From Ceratobasidium sp. AG-K (Eukaryota; Basidiomycota; Agaricomycetes; Cantharellales; Ceratobasidiaceae): a stretch of 64,000 nt of DNA. Under the pieces are notes generated by a model that did not search any database, was not told where the DNA came from, and was given only the letters and a program-made list of their open reading frames with translations. This document shows positions 11,401 to 21,973 of this stretch, piece by piece; position 1 is the stretch's first letter, and each line of letters opens with the position of its first letter. The stretch covers positions 2,728,001-2,792,000 of the forward strand of contig JAWNGF010000006.1 of the NCBI GenBank assembly GCA_037039685.1, given 5' to 3'. A program made the translations under genes and the position numbers.

Positions 11401-12345
11401 CCGTCGAAGAAACTGGATAACAAAAAGCACGGGCCATTTGTTGTGAAACGAAGAATAGGGTCACACGCTTATGAGCTCGATTTGCCGGCAACAATGAGGG
11501 TGCACCCTGTTTTCCACATTGACTTGCTCAGCCCTTACAAAGAAGACACAGAGTTCAGCCGAAACCAACCCCGACCACCGCCAATCATAACAGAAGGAGG
11601 GGAAGAAGAATATGAAGTAGAGAAGATTTTGGACTGGAAGGAGACAAAGGATGGTCTTTTCTACAGGGTCAGATGGAAGGGCTATGGGAGTGAAGAAGAC
11701 ACAGAACAAAGGGCGGAAGATTTTGGTCACCTGTCGAAAATCATCAAGGACCTTCTACGCCGACACCCCGAAGCTCCCACGCCATCTAACTACGCACCAG
11801 GAAAGATAAAAGGGAGGGAGGGAACAACCGGTAGAGATATCTGCAAAACTTGCAACTACTCCAGACTACACCCCGCGCTCAATTCTCTCAACCTTTTTTG
11901 CTCTCCACAATGCCTGCTGTCACCTGCTCCACCATCGCCAACAACCTCACTCGCGTCCTCGAAGGACCTGCCTTTGCCACGGCAAGGATCCTCGACTCCG
12001 GAGCCGCCCTCTACGTCTTCAAGAGGTCACAACAAGGCTCCGGAAGAATGCACTTCAGGGCCTCGGACGACATCCTCCACTCAGACCTGGGGGAATTCCA
12101 GTGGGTCGGAAAAAAATGGCCAACACGCATGCAGCTCCTATGAAAGGACATATTTGTCTGCCGGGGGTGCGCTGCATTCCAAGTTTCGGAGGTCGTCCTC
12201 CTCTCCACCCACATGCTTGGAGTGGTCAAATGGGGTCAAGAAGGAGCGTACTCGAGCGAGTGGGTACCAGGTTACGACGGAAGGCAGCCTACACTCCGAC
12301 CTAGATGGAACGACGCCTGGGACGCCAACTACGAAAAGGACCTGA
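8431..12345 (+). CDS. pol: Pol polyprotein: protease, RT, RNase H, integrase, chromodomain
   Basis: This ORF of 1,304 codons is open without a break. It has no ATG until residue 13, so expression by -1 frameshift from gag is likely. Approximate positions: aspartic protease IDSGAS (residue 40); reverse transcriptase with VVMPFGL and YIDDILVF (about 345); RNase H with ETDAS (about 492); integrase zinc finger HHCC (about 707-755) and catalytic D, D, E near 777, 837 and 874 (SDRGTTF, GITERIN); GPY module (HGPFVV); chromodomain (YEVEKIL...VRWKGYG, about 1061-1107) that in this class directs integration to chromatin marks. From about residue 1130 onward the frame is low-complexity and overlaps another ORF, so the true C-terminus may lie earlier. 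All catalytic residues seen are present. Confidence 0.95.
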   Translation: MCGETKKPATETMYFRATNESTIVYANVAGITEPIPTLIDSGASKNFLDISWARSNNIPLMELSTPRRVIGIQGKELSHQIRFKARLELEVEGRTFKQVFFAMPTGETKLILGLEWLEESNPVIDWKTKHISWRTEAIQARTASIDDLPKEFKEFADVFSEEKFKRIPDHRPYDCAIDFKEGAELPKPARPIPLSPAESIALREYLDEEIAAGKIRPSKSPIASPCFFVKKPIDPKNPGAVRQLRLVQDLRGVNTITKDDRFPMPLMEDLLDKIKDAKIFSKIDLRMGFNNIRIREGDEWKTAFRTKEGLFEYVVMPFGLKNAPAIFQRYMNHIFHDLIDICVIVYIDDILVFSKDRSQHTVDVRKVLKILLEENLFAKLPKCEFFVTKLTYTGLGISDSGISMEEEKVKAIKEWKEPRTVKQVQAFLGFANFYRRFVPNFSRLAKPLTTLTRKENKWEWGNDQQEAFEGLKTEISKEPTLRHPNPDKPFFLETDASGVAMGAILSQRQDDGYLHPIAFLSKSFNEAQLNYNVHDKELMAIIESLTHWRLYLEGTRDPITIYTDHRNLQFWKEARTFNRRHARWHQLLASYNFDIIYRPGILSSKPDLLSRRSDHEDIPTPEQVMISVERFKGFMGQIDTNIIESIREAQETDEGLAQIKEICKSREMLPKTLQHSAKDYDFKEGLLRFKGRIYIPEDKEARLAIMRVHHDSKIAGHQGQARTLELISRRYFWPGMKQSINRYVESCETCQRTKGSKQIVPIKPLEIPKGPWEDIAFDFVVKLPKSRGLDSILVVVDRFSRMAHFIPCKESHTAGDLANLFVTNVWKLHGFPKSTISDRGTTFNSKLMKAIYEKIGTSPGFSTAYHPQTDGITERINQWMEGWLRSFVNYRQDDWADLLPIAEFSYNLQKHRVTGSSPFEIVYGREPLWNISAEESAVPEANNITGKWRKIHDEAIASMETQRLPEEEPRNAYQEGDLVWLLGKNIQTKRPSKKLDNKKHGPFVVKRRIGSHAYELDLPATMRVHPVFHIDLLSPYKEDTEFSRNQPRPPPIITEGGEEEYEVEKILDWKETKDGLFYRVRWKGYGSEEDTEQRAEDFGHLSKIIKDLLRRHPEAPTPSNYAPGKIKGREGTTGRDICKTCNYSRLHPALNSLNLFCSPQCLLSPAPPSPTTSLASSKDLPLPRQGSSTPEPPSTSSRGHNKAPEECTSGPRTTSSTQTWGNSSGSEKNGQHACSSYERTYLSAGGALHSKFRRSSSSPPTCLEWSNGVKKERTRASGYQVTTEGSLHSDLDGTTPGTPTTKRT

Positions 12346-12674
12346 GCGACTGGAGGATGGAGAGGGGCAGATACCAGAAGGAGAAGATCGAGTGGGAACC
12401 CTACTGGTGGAAGAAGGAGGAGACTGATGTGTCAGCATGGAAGGAGGCAGAGCCGGACGTGCGGCAATGGGATAAGGAGTTTGTGGAGGCCCAGGAGAGG
12501 GTTTTGGACTGGTCCAAGGCGGACTGGACGAAGGAGGAGACTTGGGAAGAATGGGAGAAGTTCTCGGACGAACCGGGAAATACCGTCTTCAATCCCATCG
12601 ACCTAACCTTGGAGGACGAAGAGGGGTTGGAGGAGTACATGCTGAAGAAGGAAAAGGACTGTGCTGTACAGTAG
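11910..12674 (+). pseudogene. Extra ORF after pol (ORF3), one in-frame TGA
   Basis: Starting at an ATG in good context (CCACAATGCC), this frame is open to TAG at 12672-12674 except for TGA at 12141-12143. It would encode about 254 aa: a 77-aa first part (MPAVTCSTIANN...) and a Trp/Glu/Lys-rich second part with repeated W-K/E pairs. The sequence reads on smoothly across the TGA (TRMQLL, stop, KDIFVCRGCAAF). It overlaps the low-complexity pol tail to 12345 in another frame. I recognise no family. It may be an accessory gene inactivated in this copy, be read through, or be a chance open frame. Confidence 0.5.
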
Positions 12675-12703
12675 GTCCGTTCAGGTCCCCCAAACGGACT
12701 CTT

Positions 12704-12712
12704 AGGGGGGAG
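12704..12712 (+). promoter_or_regulatory. Polypurine tract
   Basis: AGGGGGGAG lies three bases before the 3' LTR, the position expected for the plus-strand DNA primer. Confidence 0.8.
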
Positions 12713-12715
12713 TAA

Positions 12716-13170
12716 TGTCGTGAGCTAGCTCACTCCATCGGACTCGACCGTTGTCTTGCCCGCCTGTCTCCCTCTTTGCGTTACGTTCCCGTTTCCGTTT
12801 GCCGCGTTGCCACCTTCTTGTGGTTTCCTGTTACATTGTGTAACGCGGCTGTGCTTTGTACGAGTCATGTCTGTTCATACAGCATGACTCACATGGACAC
12901 TCCTGACTGGCTGTTATGTATGACTCGTGTGGCTGCGCCTTGTATGACTCGGCCACTTTCTGAATATATATAGAGGACCAACAAGCCTGGTAACCCCAGC
13001 TTGTTTTGTCTCGTCAAAACATCCCCTTTGAGTGACACTTAGAACCACCCCTACCCTCAAGAGCCTACAGACGCTTAAGTGCGTTGCGGTTCAAGAGGTC
13101 ACTTAGGTCTTAGTGCCGTCCACTCTCCTCCGCTGCTTGTCTCATAGGCACTTAGAAGAAGCTTACGACA
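12716..13170 (+). repeat. 3' LTR
   Basis: 455 bp, 454 identical to the 5' LTR. It is followed by the second GGCAG target copy (13171-13175). Confidence 0.97.
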
Positions 13171-13175
13171 GGCAG
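13171..13175. repeat. Target-site duplication, right copy (GGCAG)
   Basis: Matches 5939-5943. Removing the element plus one copy restores a continuous reading frame in the NLR-like gene on the minus strand. Confidence 0.95.
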
Positions 13176-14100
13176 TGGAGGAGACAAATGCGCGGATGGT
13201 GCGGACTATATGGAACAGATATCAGTATTCCTCTATCTTAAGGACTGACAAATTCTGTTACCCACCTGCAGCCCCATCAGACTGATAGTCAATGACAAAT
13301 TGCAAAGCGTCTTTGACCAATTGCAATACTTCAACAATAGTTAGTTTCAGCTGCTCAACCTCTGCCTGGCTCTTCATGGCCTCAAGCAAGGGCAGTAAAT
13401 TCCCCATGCCCAACACAAGATCTGTTACAAGCTTGTCATAATTGTCTTGTTTCTCCAGCGTCTTTCACCCAGTAAGCATCTCTCCGCCAAGACTGAACAG
13501 CGAGACTTACCTGCCATGCTAGGTTGCATAGGTCAAATGTGACTTTGGCAATTGGACTCAGCTGCCGCACACCTATGCCTCAGAGTGCCGAATGGGTTGA
13601 GAAATATAGAACCCCGGCCTACCTCAGATACTTGCTGCCCAAATTTGAGTATTGTGCTCGCCACATTGCAAGCTCTTCCCATACTTTCCAGCAGGCTGCA
13701 GTTAGTACCTAGGGCTGCAGTAGCAGATTGGTGTAAGGAATGCAGGGCAGATGTAATCTGTTTCTCTACTTAATGATATCCACCATTAACAAGTTTTTGT
13801 ACTTGCTGATTGAGGAGATGGAAACGTAAACTTGACCAAGCATGGAACTAGTCTGGTGTTATCTGCAACTGGTTCCAGAGTTACATGTGAGCTCAAAATT
13901 GTGGATAGCACTTGAGTATCCAGTATAATTTGACATACCAACTAGTTCTGTCGATGAGTGATCAATGTTCTGCGCCTGAAACACAACCGCTCCGATCCAA
14001 ACTTTACGCCCAAAAGTATGATATTCGTAAATGTGTAGTTCAATGCTATCCTTTGATTTGGCGTCACTGTAATATTGCATTGTCACCCAGCCAACAATTG
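13176..14100 (-). pseudogene. C2-NACHT-WD40 gene, N-terminal part
   Basis: This is the 5' half of the interrupted NLR-like gene. Going down the minus strand there is C2-domain-like sequence with the tract SHVTLEPVADN around 13860-14090, then a helical segment (LLESMGRACNVAS, then LSPIAKVTF after an intron near 13580-13620, then EKQDNYDKL) and an exon ending TIRAFVSSTA at the insertion point. Introns fit near 13462-13510 (GTAAGT donor), 13580-13620 and 13205-13265 (GTGGGT donor). The next residues, QEQVDKFL, continue on the far side of the retrotransposon, which shows one gene was split. The exact start codon is unclear; ORFs up to 14324 may belong to it. Confidence 0.7.
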
Positions 14101-14998
14101 TCCTACCATATCACTTACATTGGTCATATGTTGCCCCAGTGCAACTGGCATTCAATTGATATCAACTTCATGCATTGGTGTAGTTGATTTTTTAATAGCA
14201 GTTTAAGGCATATTGGGTATTCGGGCGGAGTTGTAAGCTGGATATCTATCGCTGTGTATGTCGGGAGCTTAGCATCGGCCTGGGTGCCAATATAAATGGT
14301 CACTGACTTTGAATTCGGATGCAAGTACTATAAATGCTATTAGAATGTGGCCTACGTGCCTAGCTCTGTTCTCTCGCCTTCCTCGACTTTGGGGCGCCAA
14401 AAACCCTACACCCGACATCTCTTCAGTGTGGGAGGGTTTGAGAGCAGTGCTCGAGCTTATGTCAGCAGCTGACTCCCCTGATTTAGCTGGTAAATATGCA
14501 CACACATGACATTTTGCCCGGTGCGGCCGGGTTGCGCTGTGGACCCCCAACTTCCGGAAGATCCGGGGGCAGCAGATTCATGAGCGACCTCCGGACCGTC
14601 CAAAGGTAAAGTCGGGCGTGGTGCGCTAGGGATTTACCTCCGGATTTGGCAGCGGAATCCGGACCCTCGGACCGTCCGGACTTTTGTCCCCCATATGGGT
14701 TTGCCGACTACCCATTTCCCTTGGATCGTTTGCAAGTCAAGCTCAGATAAGTGTGCAAAAAAAATGATACGATTGATAATGTAAATACACACTACAGTAC
14801 TAGAATCCGATCGATACACCCAGGTGATTGGGGGGAAAGGTCCAAAGAGTCCGGGGTAAGGTGCGGTAGGTCCGGAAGGTAGTCTCGGATCGTCTGTGGA
14901 GAGTGAATACATATGAATGAAAATATATGTTGAGGGAGCAAAAAGCCAGAACCAAAGGTAGTTCAGCACGTACATGACAAAAGCATAGAAATTTAAAC
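14101..14998. other. Intergenic, no gene supported
   Basis: It may contain the first exon and promoter of the NLR-like gene. Two copies of the near-palindrome GGACCGTCC occur at 14593-14601 and 14669-14677. Minus-strand ORFs at 14269-14550 and 14634-15041 have no convincing protein character. Confidence 0.4.
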
Positions 14999-15387
14999 TT
15001 ACCAGAAAGTGAGCGGGAAACGATAAAAGTCCATAGGGCAAACTGATCGGAGGATAGAATCGGCCAGGTCCTTAGGCTCAACCGGCGTTTGACTCGGACT
15101 CGGACTCGGACTTCGTGCTAAAATGAAGTCGTTATCACGACTCGCAAAGATGAGCGTCGAGCACTTACCGGGTCCGTTTAGAAACCGACTCAACGAGTCC
15201 GTGGTGCGCCGCGACAACTTGGCTGTCATCGGTGATTTCACCAAGGCTAGGCCCTAGGCCCGATCAGCCACAAGAATGGATCTCGATCGGACATACCGTT
15301 ACTCACATGTGTAACAGTGCCACTGAGCTTGACACTGGTGCTAGACTTTGATGTGGCGCCAGGATTGGAGGGATTTATTGACGTCAT
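14999..15387 (-). CDS. Small orphan protein (94 aa)
   Basis: A three-exon model (15307-15387, 15169-15253, 14999-15117) keeps phase at both introns (donors GTGAGT and GTAAGT; acceptors CCTAG and TTTAG). The product starts MTSINPSNPG, has a basic middle and a short Arg-Ser-Pro repeat, and ends FYRFPLTFW. No family is recognised and no signal peptide is seen. An upstream untranslated exon may exist, because good splice signals occur near 15600. It could be non-coding; support is splice phase only. Confidence 0.35.
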
Positions 15388-16154
15388 AATAAATGCGCTG
15401 TAAATAAGAAAAAATCGCGAATCGGCACATCAGACTGCGTCAAATAACTAGACATCATCTTCAAAACAACATTACTCACCAATAATGAGCAGATAATTGG
15501 AAAGCAGGGGATCAGCAAGCGAGGGCGAAATCAAGTCTATGCGGGAGTGACATGGGGTTCCAGGTTAGCGGGAAAAACTGGATATTTGGAACAAGGAGGA
15601 GACTTTACCTGAGGTTAGTTAGTGCATCAAAACGGTTGGGGGGGAGGGGGACAGTAAGTGTTTGGTAGGGCGAGTGGGGTGGGCGGGAGAAAGGGGGGAT
15701 GCATACACAGAGTCGGGTTGTATATAGCAATCCGGTTCCTGTCTTTAGCACGCATCAAATGAACTGATTTATGGGCGTTGAGGTAATGACTTTCCAGTAC
15801 CTCGGACTTCAGCAAAGCGTCGATAAGAACCACTAAAAGTCGGGCGACACATATGAGCTTGGTCATTTATTCTATTACGTTCTACCTAGACGTCAACCGC
15901 AAACGAAAAAACGCGGCAACAAACAAAGAAACGAGAAAAAACTAGCAGACGAATAAGATATATGCATGTTACTTAATAAACAAAACCATGAGACCGAAAG
16001 CAAATGCATGTACAGTCAAGATCCAACTAGATGCGAAGAAAGCGGAGAGCATAGATCGTTTTGTGGGAGGTGCGTGGGTGAGTCGGGGCGGAGTAAAAGA
16101 GTCGGGTCGGGGCGGGAATGGGGGTCGTGGTGTAAGGGTCATGCGGCATGTGTA
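15388..16154. other. Intergenic, no gene supported
   Basis: Holds a G-rich tract near 15640-15690 and AT-rich 3' flank of the membrane-protein gene. A 79-codon minus ORF at 15627-15866 starts with a hydrophobic stretch but ends in low-complexity proline. Confidence 0.4.
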
Positions 16155-19100
16155 TTATCGGTCCCAGTCGTGTTCGGGATTGTAGTTGCGTCCACCATCC
16201 CAGGTCATTTCGCTCCGTCCATCGCTACCATGTTCCGTCGGTGTGCTTCCCTCGATGAAGCTAGGCGGAGCCGTGACAAACGAGCTACCAACAGTCGAAA
16301 CGTCAGGATACGTCGAAGTCGAAGTCGCACCAGTCGATTGGCGAGGGTTGGAAGTGGGGAAAGGCTCAGAGGACGTGGCAGATTCCGTCTGAGGCTGGGT
16401 CTGGAGCTGCGCAAGTTGCGCCCGCGTTTGCGTCGGCGACTCGGGCTCGACACGTTCAGGCACAGGCGGCTCCGACGACCTTCGTGGCCGCAACGGAGTC
16501 CCACCGCGCCTCCACATTGTCTGCCCAACGCCAAACGTATGATCCCGCTCTTCGTCCTCCGAATGCTGCGAATGCGACCCGCGACGGACCGACCCGCCCG
16601 ATCCCGAGCCCGAACCAGAATAAGCGCCAGACGCCGCTCTCGACCCGCCCGAACCTGAACCCGACTGGGAGCCAGAGCCCGAGCTGACACGACCGCGACG
16701 GCTACGCTGACTGATTGCCACGAGCGAGTTTTTCCGGCTGGATGGCGCACTGAGCATCCCGACGCTGTCCTCGCGCTCGGCTTCGAACCCTTCGGCGTCG
16801 CCAAACTCGCGGAACTCGACGGGACGGACGGTGTGCGACTCGACACGGCGGCGGTAGGCCCCGAGACTCTCGTTGGAACTGCTGAATATCGACGGGGTAG
16901 TGCCTGCTCGGCGACGACGCTGGTTCGGATTCGGCGGAGGTGGCGGGATAAGACCAGAGCGGACGCTACGATCGGGCGAGGAAATCATCGAGTCTTGAGC
17001 ACGAGACACGATCGAGTCGTCTTGGCCTTGGGAAGACATGAGCGAATCGTCCTGAGCGAGCGACGCGGTTGATCCGTGCGAGTGGGAGATGATCGAGTCG
17101 GGACCGTGGGAAAGGATCGAGTCGTGTACCGATGAGCGATGACGAGGGCCGGAAGAGCGGGGAGACTCGAGGTGCGAGGCTGTGTAGGCTGATCCGCGGC
17201 GTCCAGAGCCGTTGTTCGAGCCCGAGTCGCGACCGGTCGGAGGGGGGAAAGCGACGGGGAAGAAGCGAGACGAGATGGGTTGGCCGAGACTGGAAAGCGA
17301 ACCGCTGGTATCCAAGCCCTCAGAGTACGAGCCACTGGTATCAGCCTCGCTCCCAGCAGGAGGCGGAGCACGGATCCGCACGCTCTCCTGAGAGTACGCA
17401 TAGTCGCCGACGGAAAACTGTTCCGCATACGAATCGTAGGACCGGTCACCAGAGTGGGAGAGCGTAAAGGATGCGTCGCCAGGTTGAGATGCATCGCCTG
17501 GGTGGGAGTGATCGCCCGAACTGGTGTACTGCGAAAACTCGCCCGTGTGCTCTTCCTCTTCTGCCACGCTATCTCCAGACAAGCTCTCAAGTCGAGCGGC
17601 ACCGGCACGGGGAGTCGTCAACGGTACAAGAGTCGAAGTGCTCGGTCCGGTAGGAGTTGATCCGCTCGCCGAGGTGCCAGGTCCGGAACCAGGCTGACGA
17701 GGTTGGCCATCGGAGCGGGAAGAACTGCTCACGCCGCGTTCGCGTTCTCGAATGGCCGTGACAAGTGGGGATTGGAGGACCGTCTGAGGCTGAAGCGGGA
17801 ATGGGAGGAGAGAGACAGGTGCCGAGGGGGTCGTACTGCGCGGAACAAGGCCGGTTGGGGGGACGAGACCAGTAGTCGGGACAAACGTATCAGGACCCAA
17901 CGCTCCACGTTTAGCGCCTCCACTTCCTCCAGACCCATTGCCATTGCCGTTCCCTCGTACCGCGCCTGCATCATAGCTCGCCGGGGGAGGCGTAACAGCC
18001 ACAGCCGGGACCTCTTCACCCTCCTTCAACCCGCTCAACGCCAACTCGTGATCGGAATTACGCTCCTTGACGACTCCAGCGCCGAATGTTGAACCAAAAG
18101 TATCCATGCGCTTGCCTAATTCATAGTCAGTCGAGTATTTGCGTCGTGGCCGAAACGGTACTTGCCAGCCTCATAATCAGGATGCTCGGACTTGTACTCC
18201 AACACTGGCCGTTTGCCTTTATCCGCCACGACCTCCAACGGCCAACTCTGTCTTCGGACCATACACAGATCATAAGCGTCTTGGACACGATCTTGAGTCG
18301 CTGTGCGCCATTCCCAGCCAAGTTTATCCCGCGGTCGGAATGGTCCTAAGAAATCGTCAATAATGAAACTGATATAAGAATGTGGATACTTACCATTCTT
18401 CTCGTCCCACCGCTCCTGCTCCTCCTCTTCCTCCCATCTATACCTCGGCCCACAAAGCCCCGCACACGCCTGTCCAGACATAACCCAAAGTCCAACCCTA
18501 CCAAACGCCCATCAATACCCCCAACATACACCATACGCGATACTCACAGTGCCCAAGCAACCAAAACCACCCTCAGCAGCGCAATAACCACATTCGCCAT
18601 CAACACACCCCTCCCGAAACCCGTCAACGCTCCATCTCCCCTAAAAAACGCTCCGTCCCGGCCCGAGTTGACGATCCCCCGAGTGGCGGGTGTCCAAAAC
18701 GCAAACAGCCCGGCTGCGGCGATTGCGGCTCGGGGTACCAACAGGGCGACAGTAGGCAAGGCTTGAGAACGGGCATAACACCATTCGCTGAGACGCTGTT
18801 TCGCGCTCGACAGGATTTCGGATTTTTCGTCCCGGCGGCGGTGGGGTGAAAGCAAGCCGCCGATGCAGCCGAGGACGTAGCCTACGCTCGAGTAGCTGCT
18901 GGTAGAGACGATTCGGCGGGATTGGATGGGCGAGAGGTCGAGTGCGCGTTCGACTTCGGTGGACGTTCGACCGGATGCGGAGCGGCGGTGTTGGGCGAGG
19001 GCGGTGTATGATTTGGACTTGTCGGTTGGAGAGGGTTGGCCGCCGGACATGGAACGTCTGTGACCCGAACCGGAACGGCGCCCCGTAGCTGATTGTCTGC

Positions 19101-20429
19101 CGTTGCCCAAGCTTGCTGAGCGTCTGTGGCCCTTGGGATGAGATGGCCCATGAACGAGTTCCTGGAACCGCGTTTGGCCACTCATCGAGCGCCGGTGTCC
19201 AGATTCGGGATGGTCCTTTACTTCAATGCCAACCAACGACTCGCGCACGTCGGTTCCCGCATTCCGTCCCACCGAGCGCCTGCGCATGCCTTCCGTCCTA
19301 GGTTCCTCGACCGCATTCGGACTCTGCGCCAACAGTTCTCCACCCGACTCGGAGCGCTTGTGCTCTCCCAACATCTCCCGACTCCCAAACCTGCTCGTCC
19401 CATACGCACTGAGAGCGTCTCGACTGCGGTTCCCAGCTCGTCCCTCGGCGCCTTCGCGGTTGTAGTCATTGTCGTCTTGGTAGTACTCTACACCTGTACG
19501 TTGGACGTAGCGGAAAAAGCAAAAGACGTCGTACGAAGCAAGGGAAGCGAGGTGTCGGGCGGGTGTGGATAGGTACAGCGCTCCAATAGCCGGTCGTTCT
19601 GTCGACTGATTAGCTGAGAAGTGAAGAGGGAGGCTGTACTCACTGACTCTCCACCGCCTCCAGAAGCAGTAGACGACTTCATACACGATCACCACTCCGA
19701 CGATCCACAACAGCACACAGGCGCAATAGGCAGCAGCGGCTAGGGACCAGTTTCGGCGGCTCGAGAGTTGGTTGAATGTTGGCTCGGCAGCGGCCCTGAA
19801 ACACATGAGCACATATCAAAGCCGGATGTTGGGACTCACTGCACAATCACATAAACCGCACAAAAATCCAAAAACAACTGGACGACAATCGGACCAAACA
19901 CCCGCAGCGGCAGACCCACCCGCCAGAGCACACGGGACCACAGCCCCGGCTCTCGGACGAGTTTGAGGTCGAGGCCGGGGGCGTTGAAGCGCGGGACCCG
20001 TGGTTTGCCGTACGACGTGATGAGGCCCAGCTCCGACGACGGGCGCATGGGCATGGGTGTTGTCCCACGTGACTCTGGCTGGGTGTACGACTGGGCAGGG
20101 ACCTGGAGAAACTGGGGCGCGGCGGGCATGATGCGCACCGAGCGGGTGGTCGCTGCTCTGCCCAGTCCCGGGCGCACCGTGTCGTCTTCCTCGTCGGGCG
20201 CTCGTGGGCGCCTGGTGTCGTCTTCCTCGGTCTCGTGGATGATGGTCTGCTCCATGTGTTCGGTCCAACGGGAGCGGGGCGAGTCGTCTCGCACGAGCAC
20301 AGACGACGAGGGCCGTGCAGGGCCTGAATACACTGGTGTCTGCGGCGACATCCAGTTGCGTGTCGATCCAGCGCTCGATGGCGTCGACTCGAGCCGCGAA
20401 GGGCCTGCGCGCTGGGGGGTTGCCGACAT
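16155..20429 (-). CDS. Multi-pass membrane protein with long Ser-rich tail
   Basis: A six-exon model (19840-20429, 19644-19795, 18548-19598, 18394-18497, 18166-18345, 16155-18115) keeps phase throughout and gives 1,345 aa. The N-terminal 130 residues are polar. About four transmembrane segments follow: near 175-197 (IVVQLFLDFCAVYVIV), near 212-240 (CACVLLWIVGVVIVYEVV), and a pair near 530-600 around GLFAFW and ANVVIALLRVVLVAWAL. A conserved-looking loop (PAIGALYLSTPARHL) lies between. The last 650 residues are Ser/Gly/Asp-rich, with repeated DSI and GDAS elements, and are probably cytosolic and disordered. The last intron (18116-18165) starts with GC rather than GT (GCAAGT). I recognise no named family; a plasma-membrane or organelle protein is inference. 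Confidence 0.75.
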
Positions 20430-21833
20430 GGTCGTCAACAACTACCGCTCTGTCACGTGCGTAATAAAATGCCCCCGTTGAAAACACCGCAACGGGTCCG
20501 ATCAGGGACTAATACAAATGTCCACCTTGCGCTCACTGGCGACTCTTTTATGTGTTCTTATTCCGACCCGGACCAAGTTCATTGTTGTCCAAACAGTCGC
20601 TCCAACGTTGCATATTCCTACTTTTGTTGTCCGAATGTCCCGCGTTTGGGCAAAACTGCGTTTATTACATGTCATCACAAAGGTCCGAAGCTAAAAAGCT
20701 AATACATTCAACTGTCATCACCACGATCCGTGGGAACAACGCCTGACGTCGACACGCGTTGATCTTCGCTATTCAGTTGAAGCCGTACCTATCGATCCCG
20801 CGTGGTGTAGACTGCTTGCGCGCATAGTCAGCTCGGCGCATCGATGGTGCTGAACATTGACACGTCGCTCCTGTCGGCGGACGAGAACTGAACGAGTCTG
20901 TCCCAAATAAGCCCAATTCGTCCCAACGCGTCCTTGAACTCAACCAACGCGTTCCGTAATATCGATAACCCATGACGCGACCTGTCAGCGTGGCCAGAAC
21001 ACCGACCCTGCTCCAATAAATACCATTCAGGAATATGAATGTCCTTATCTTTTTCTATGAGCGTTTATCGTCAGCGAACCTAAACGCGAGCCCACAAATA
21101 AACCCACATTCATGCAAAAAAATCACTGCGGCGAAGCAAATCACCGACCTAGAACCCGTCCACAACCCATAACATATACCAAGCCCGTCCTTCAACTCAA
21201 CTCAAACATACGCCAGGGCTATCGATAGCCCGGCCGAATGTTTCTGCATACAGTACATGTCAGCAATGATTCAATCCGCGCATCTTGACCCGCCGCTCGA
21301 GCGTCGAGTATTTCGACTTGGGCGTTTCTGATCAGTGACCAAGGGGCCCAACTGGTCACACATAAACCCAAGACCCGGTGCATGGTCGCGTATTTCGGCT
21401 CGTTGTGTATATTGACGAACCTACGACACCGCATCCCGCCCACAACCAAGCCAGACTCGCCCTGGGCTCGACGTAGAAAGCCGGTCGACTCGTGCCACTC
21501 GACGAACAAACAGCCTCACTTGGCGCCTCCAGCGTGGAAATCGAGTTGCGTGGGACAGGCTATGACTTTGAGCGCGACGAGTTGCATTTATGGGCAATCG
21601 TTTACGCCGACCATGCCGTAATCCCCTAGAAACGCAAATTAGCAAATCATAAATCGGTCAACAAACCTACCCACCAACCATTTCTGCGAGACAAGTCCGA
21701 TTGGATGAATCATGATGCTGGCGCGACTTCTAGTTCCAGGGCAGGATAGGGGACGCGGAAAAGCAAGAGGGTCGCGCATGATTCGAGCTTAGCCAAGTAG
21801 TTTGCGTTGCGGGTGGGTCATCGGGTTACGTAC
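20430..21833. other. Intergenic or unresolved gene tail
   Basis: 20430-20700 is the promoter side of the membrane-protein gene. Between 20770 and 21830 the minus strand shows scattered open pieces (20828-21016 and 21219-21509) that may be further exons of the fragment at 21834-21973, but no consistent splice chain was found. Confidence 0.35.
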
Positions 21834-21973
21834 CGCAGTGGCGAGCAGGGGATTACACCTCCGCCTCGTCCAAAGTCGTCGGCGGGTTTATCGTTGACAT
21901 GTCGTAGGAAATGACCGAGGGCGGCACCGCGTTTGTAAAATATTACAATTTGATCGTAAATTGTCTCATCCAT
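21834..21973 (-). CDS. Coding exon of an unresolved gene
   Basis: A minus-strand exon starts with ATG at 21971-21973 and ends at a perfect donor (CG|GTACGT). It encodes 46 residues plus two bases, beginning MDETIYDQIV, with GHFLRHVNDKP and a Gly-rich DFGRGGGV motif. The next exon may be near 21690-21740 (acceptor ACTAG, residues IHPIGLVSQKW), but the frame then breaks. It may be a decayed gene. No family is recognised. Confidence 0.4.

Larger units (their letters stand above)
5944..13170 (+). mobile_element. Full-length Ty3/gypsy chromovirus LTR retrotransposon
   Basis: The element is 7,227 bp with two 455-bp LTRs (5944-6398 and 12716-13170), each starting TGTCG and ending CGACA. The two LTRs differ at one base only (A at 6301, G at 13073). 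Gag, protease, reverse transcriptase, RNase H, integrase and chromodomain occur in the Ty3/gypsy order and no stop interrupts gag or pol. It sits in the orientation opposite to the NLR-like gene it splits. The near-identical LTRs mean recent insertion, and the element could still be mobile. The third ORF after pol has an internal stop. Confidence 0.97.

Noticed and set aside
11800..12345. Pol C-terminal extension as a real domain
   Set aside because: Low-complexity Ser/Thr/Pro text after the chromodomain, overlapping the more protein-like third ORF.
15627..15866. Minus ORF with a hydrophobic start as a secreted protein
   Set aside because: Ends in proline low-complexity sequence and no splice chain connects it to the neighbouring gene.
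16155..18100. Several long plus-strand ORFs opposite the Ser-rich tail
   Set aside because: Shadows of a GC-rich repetitive coding exon; Arg-rich text typical of antisense frames.
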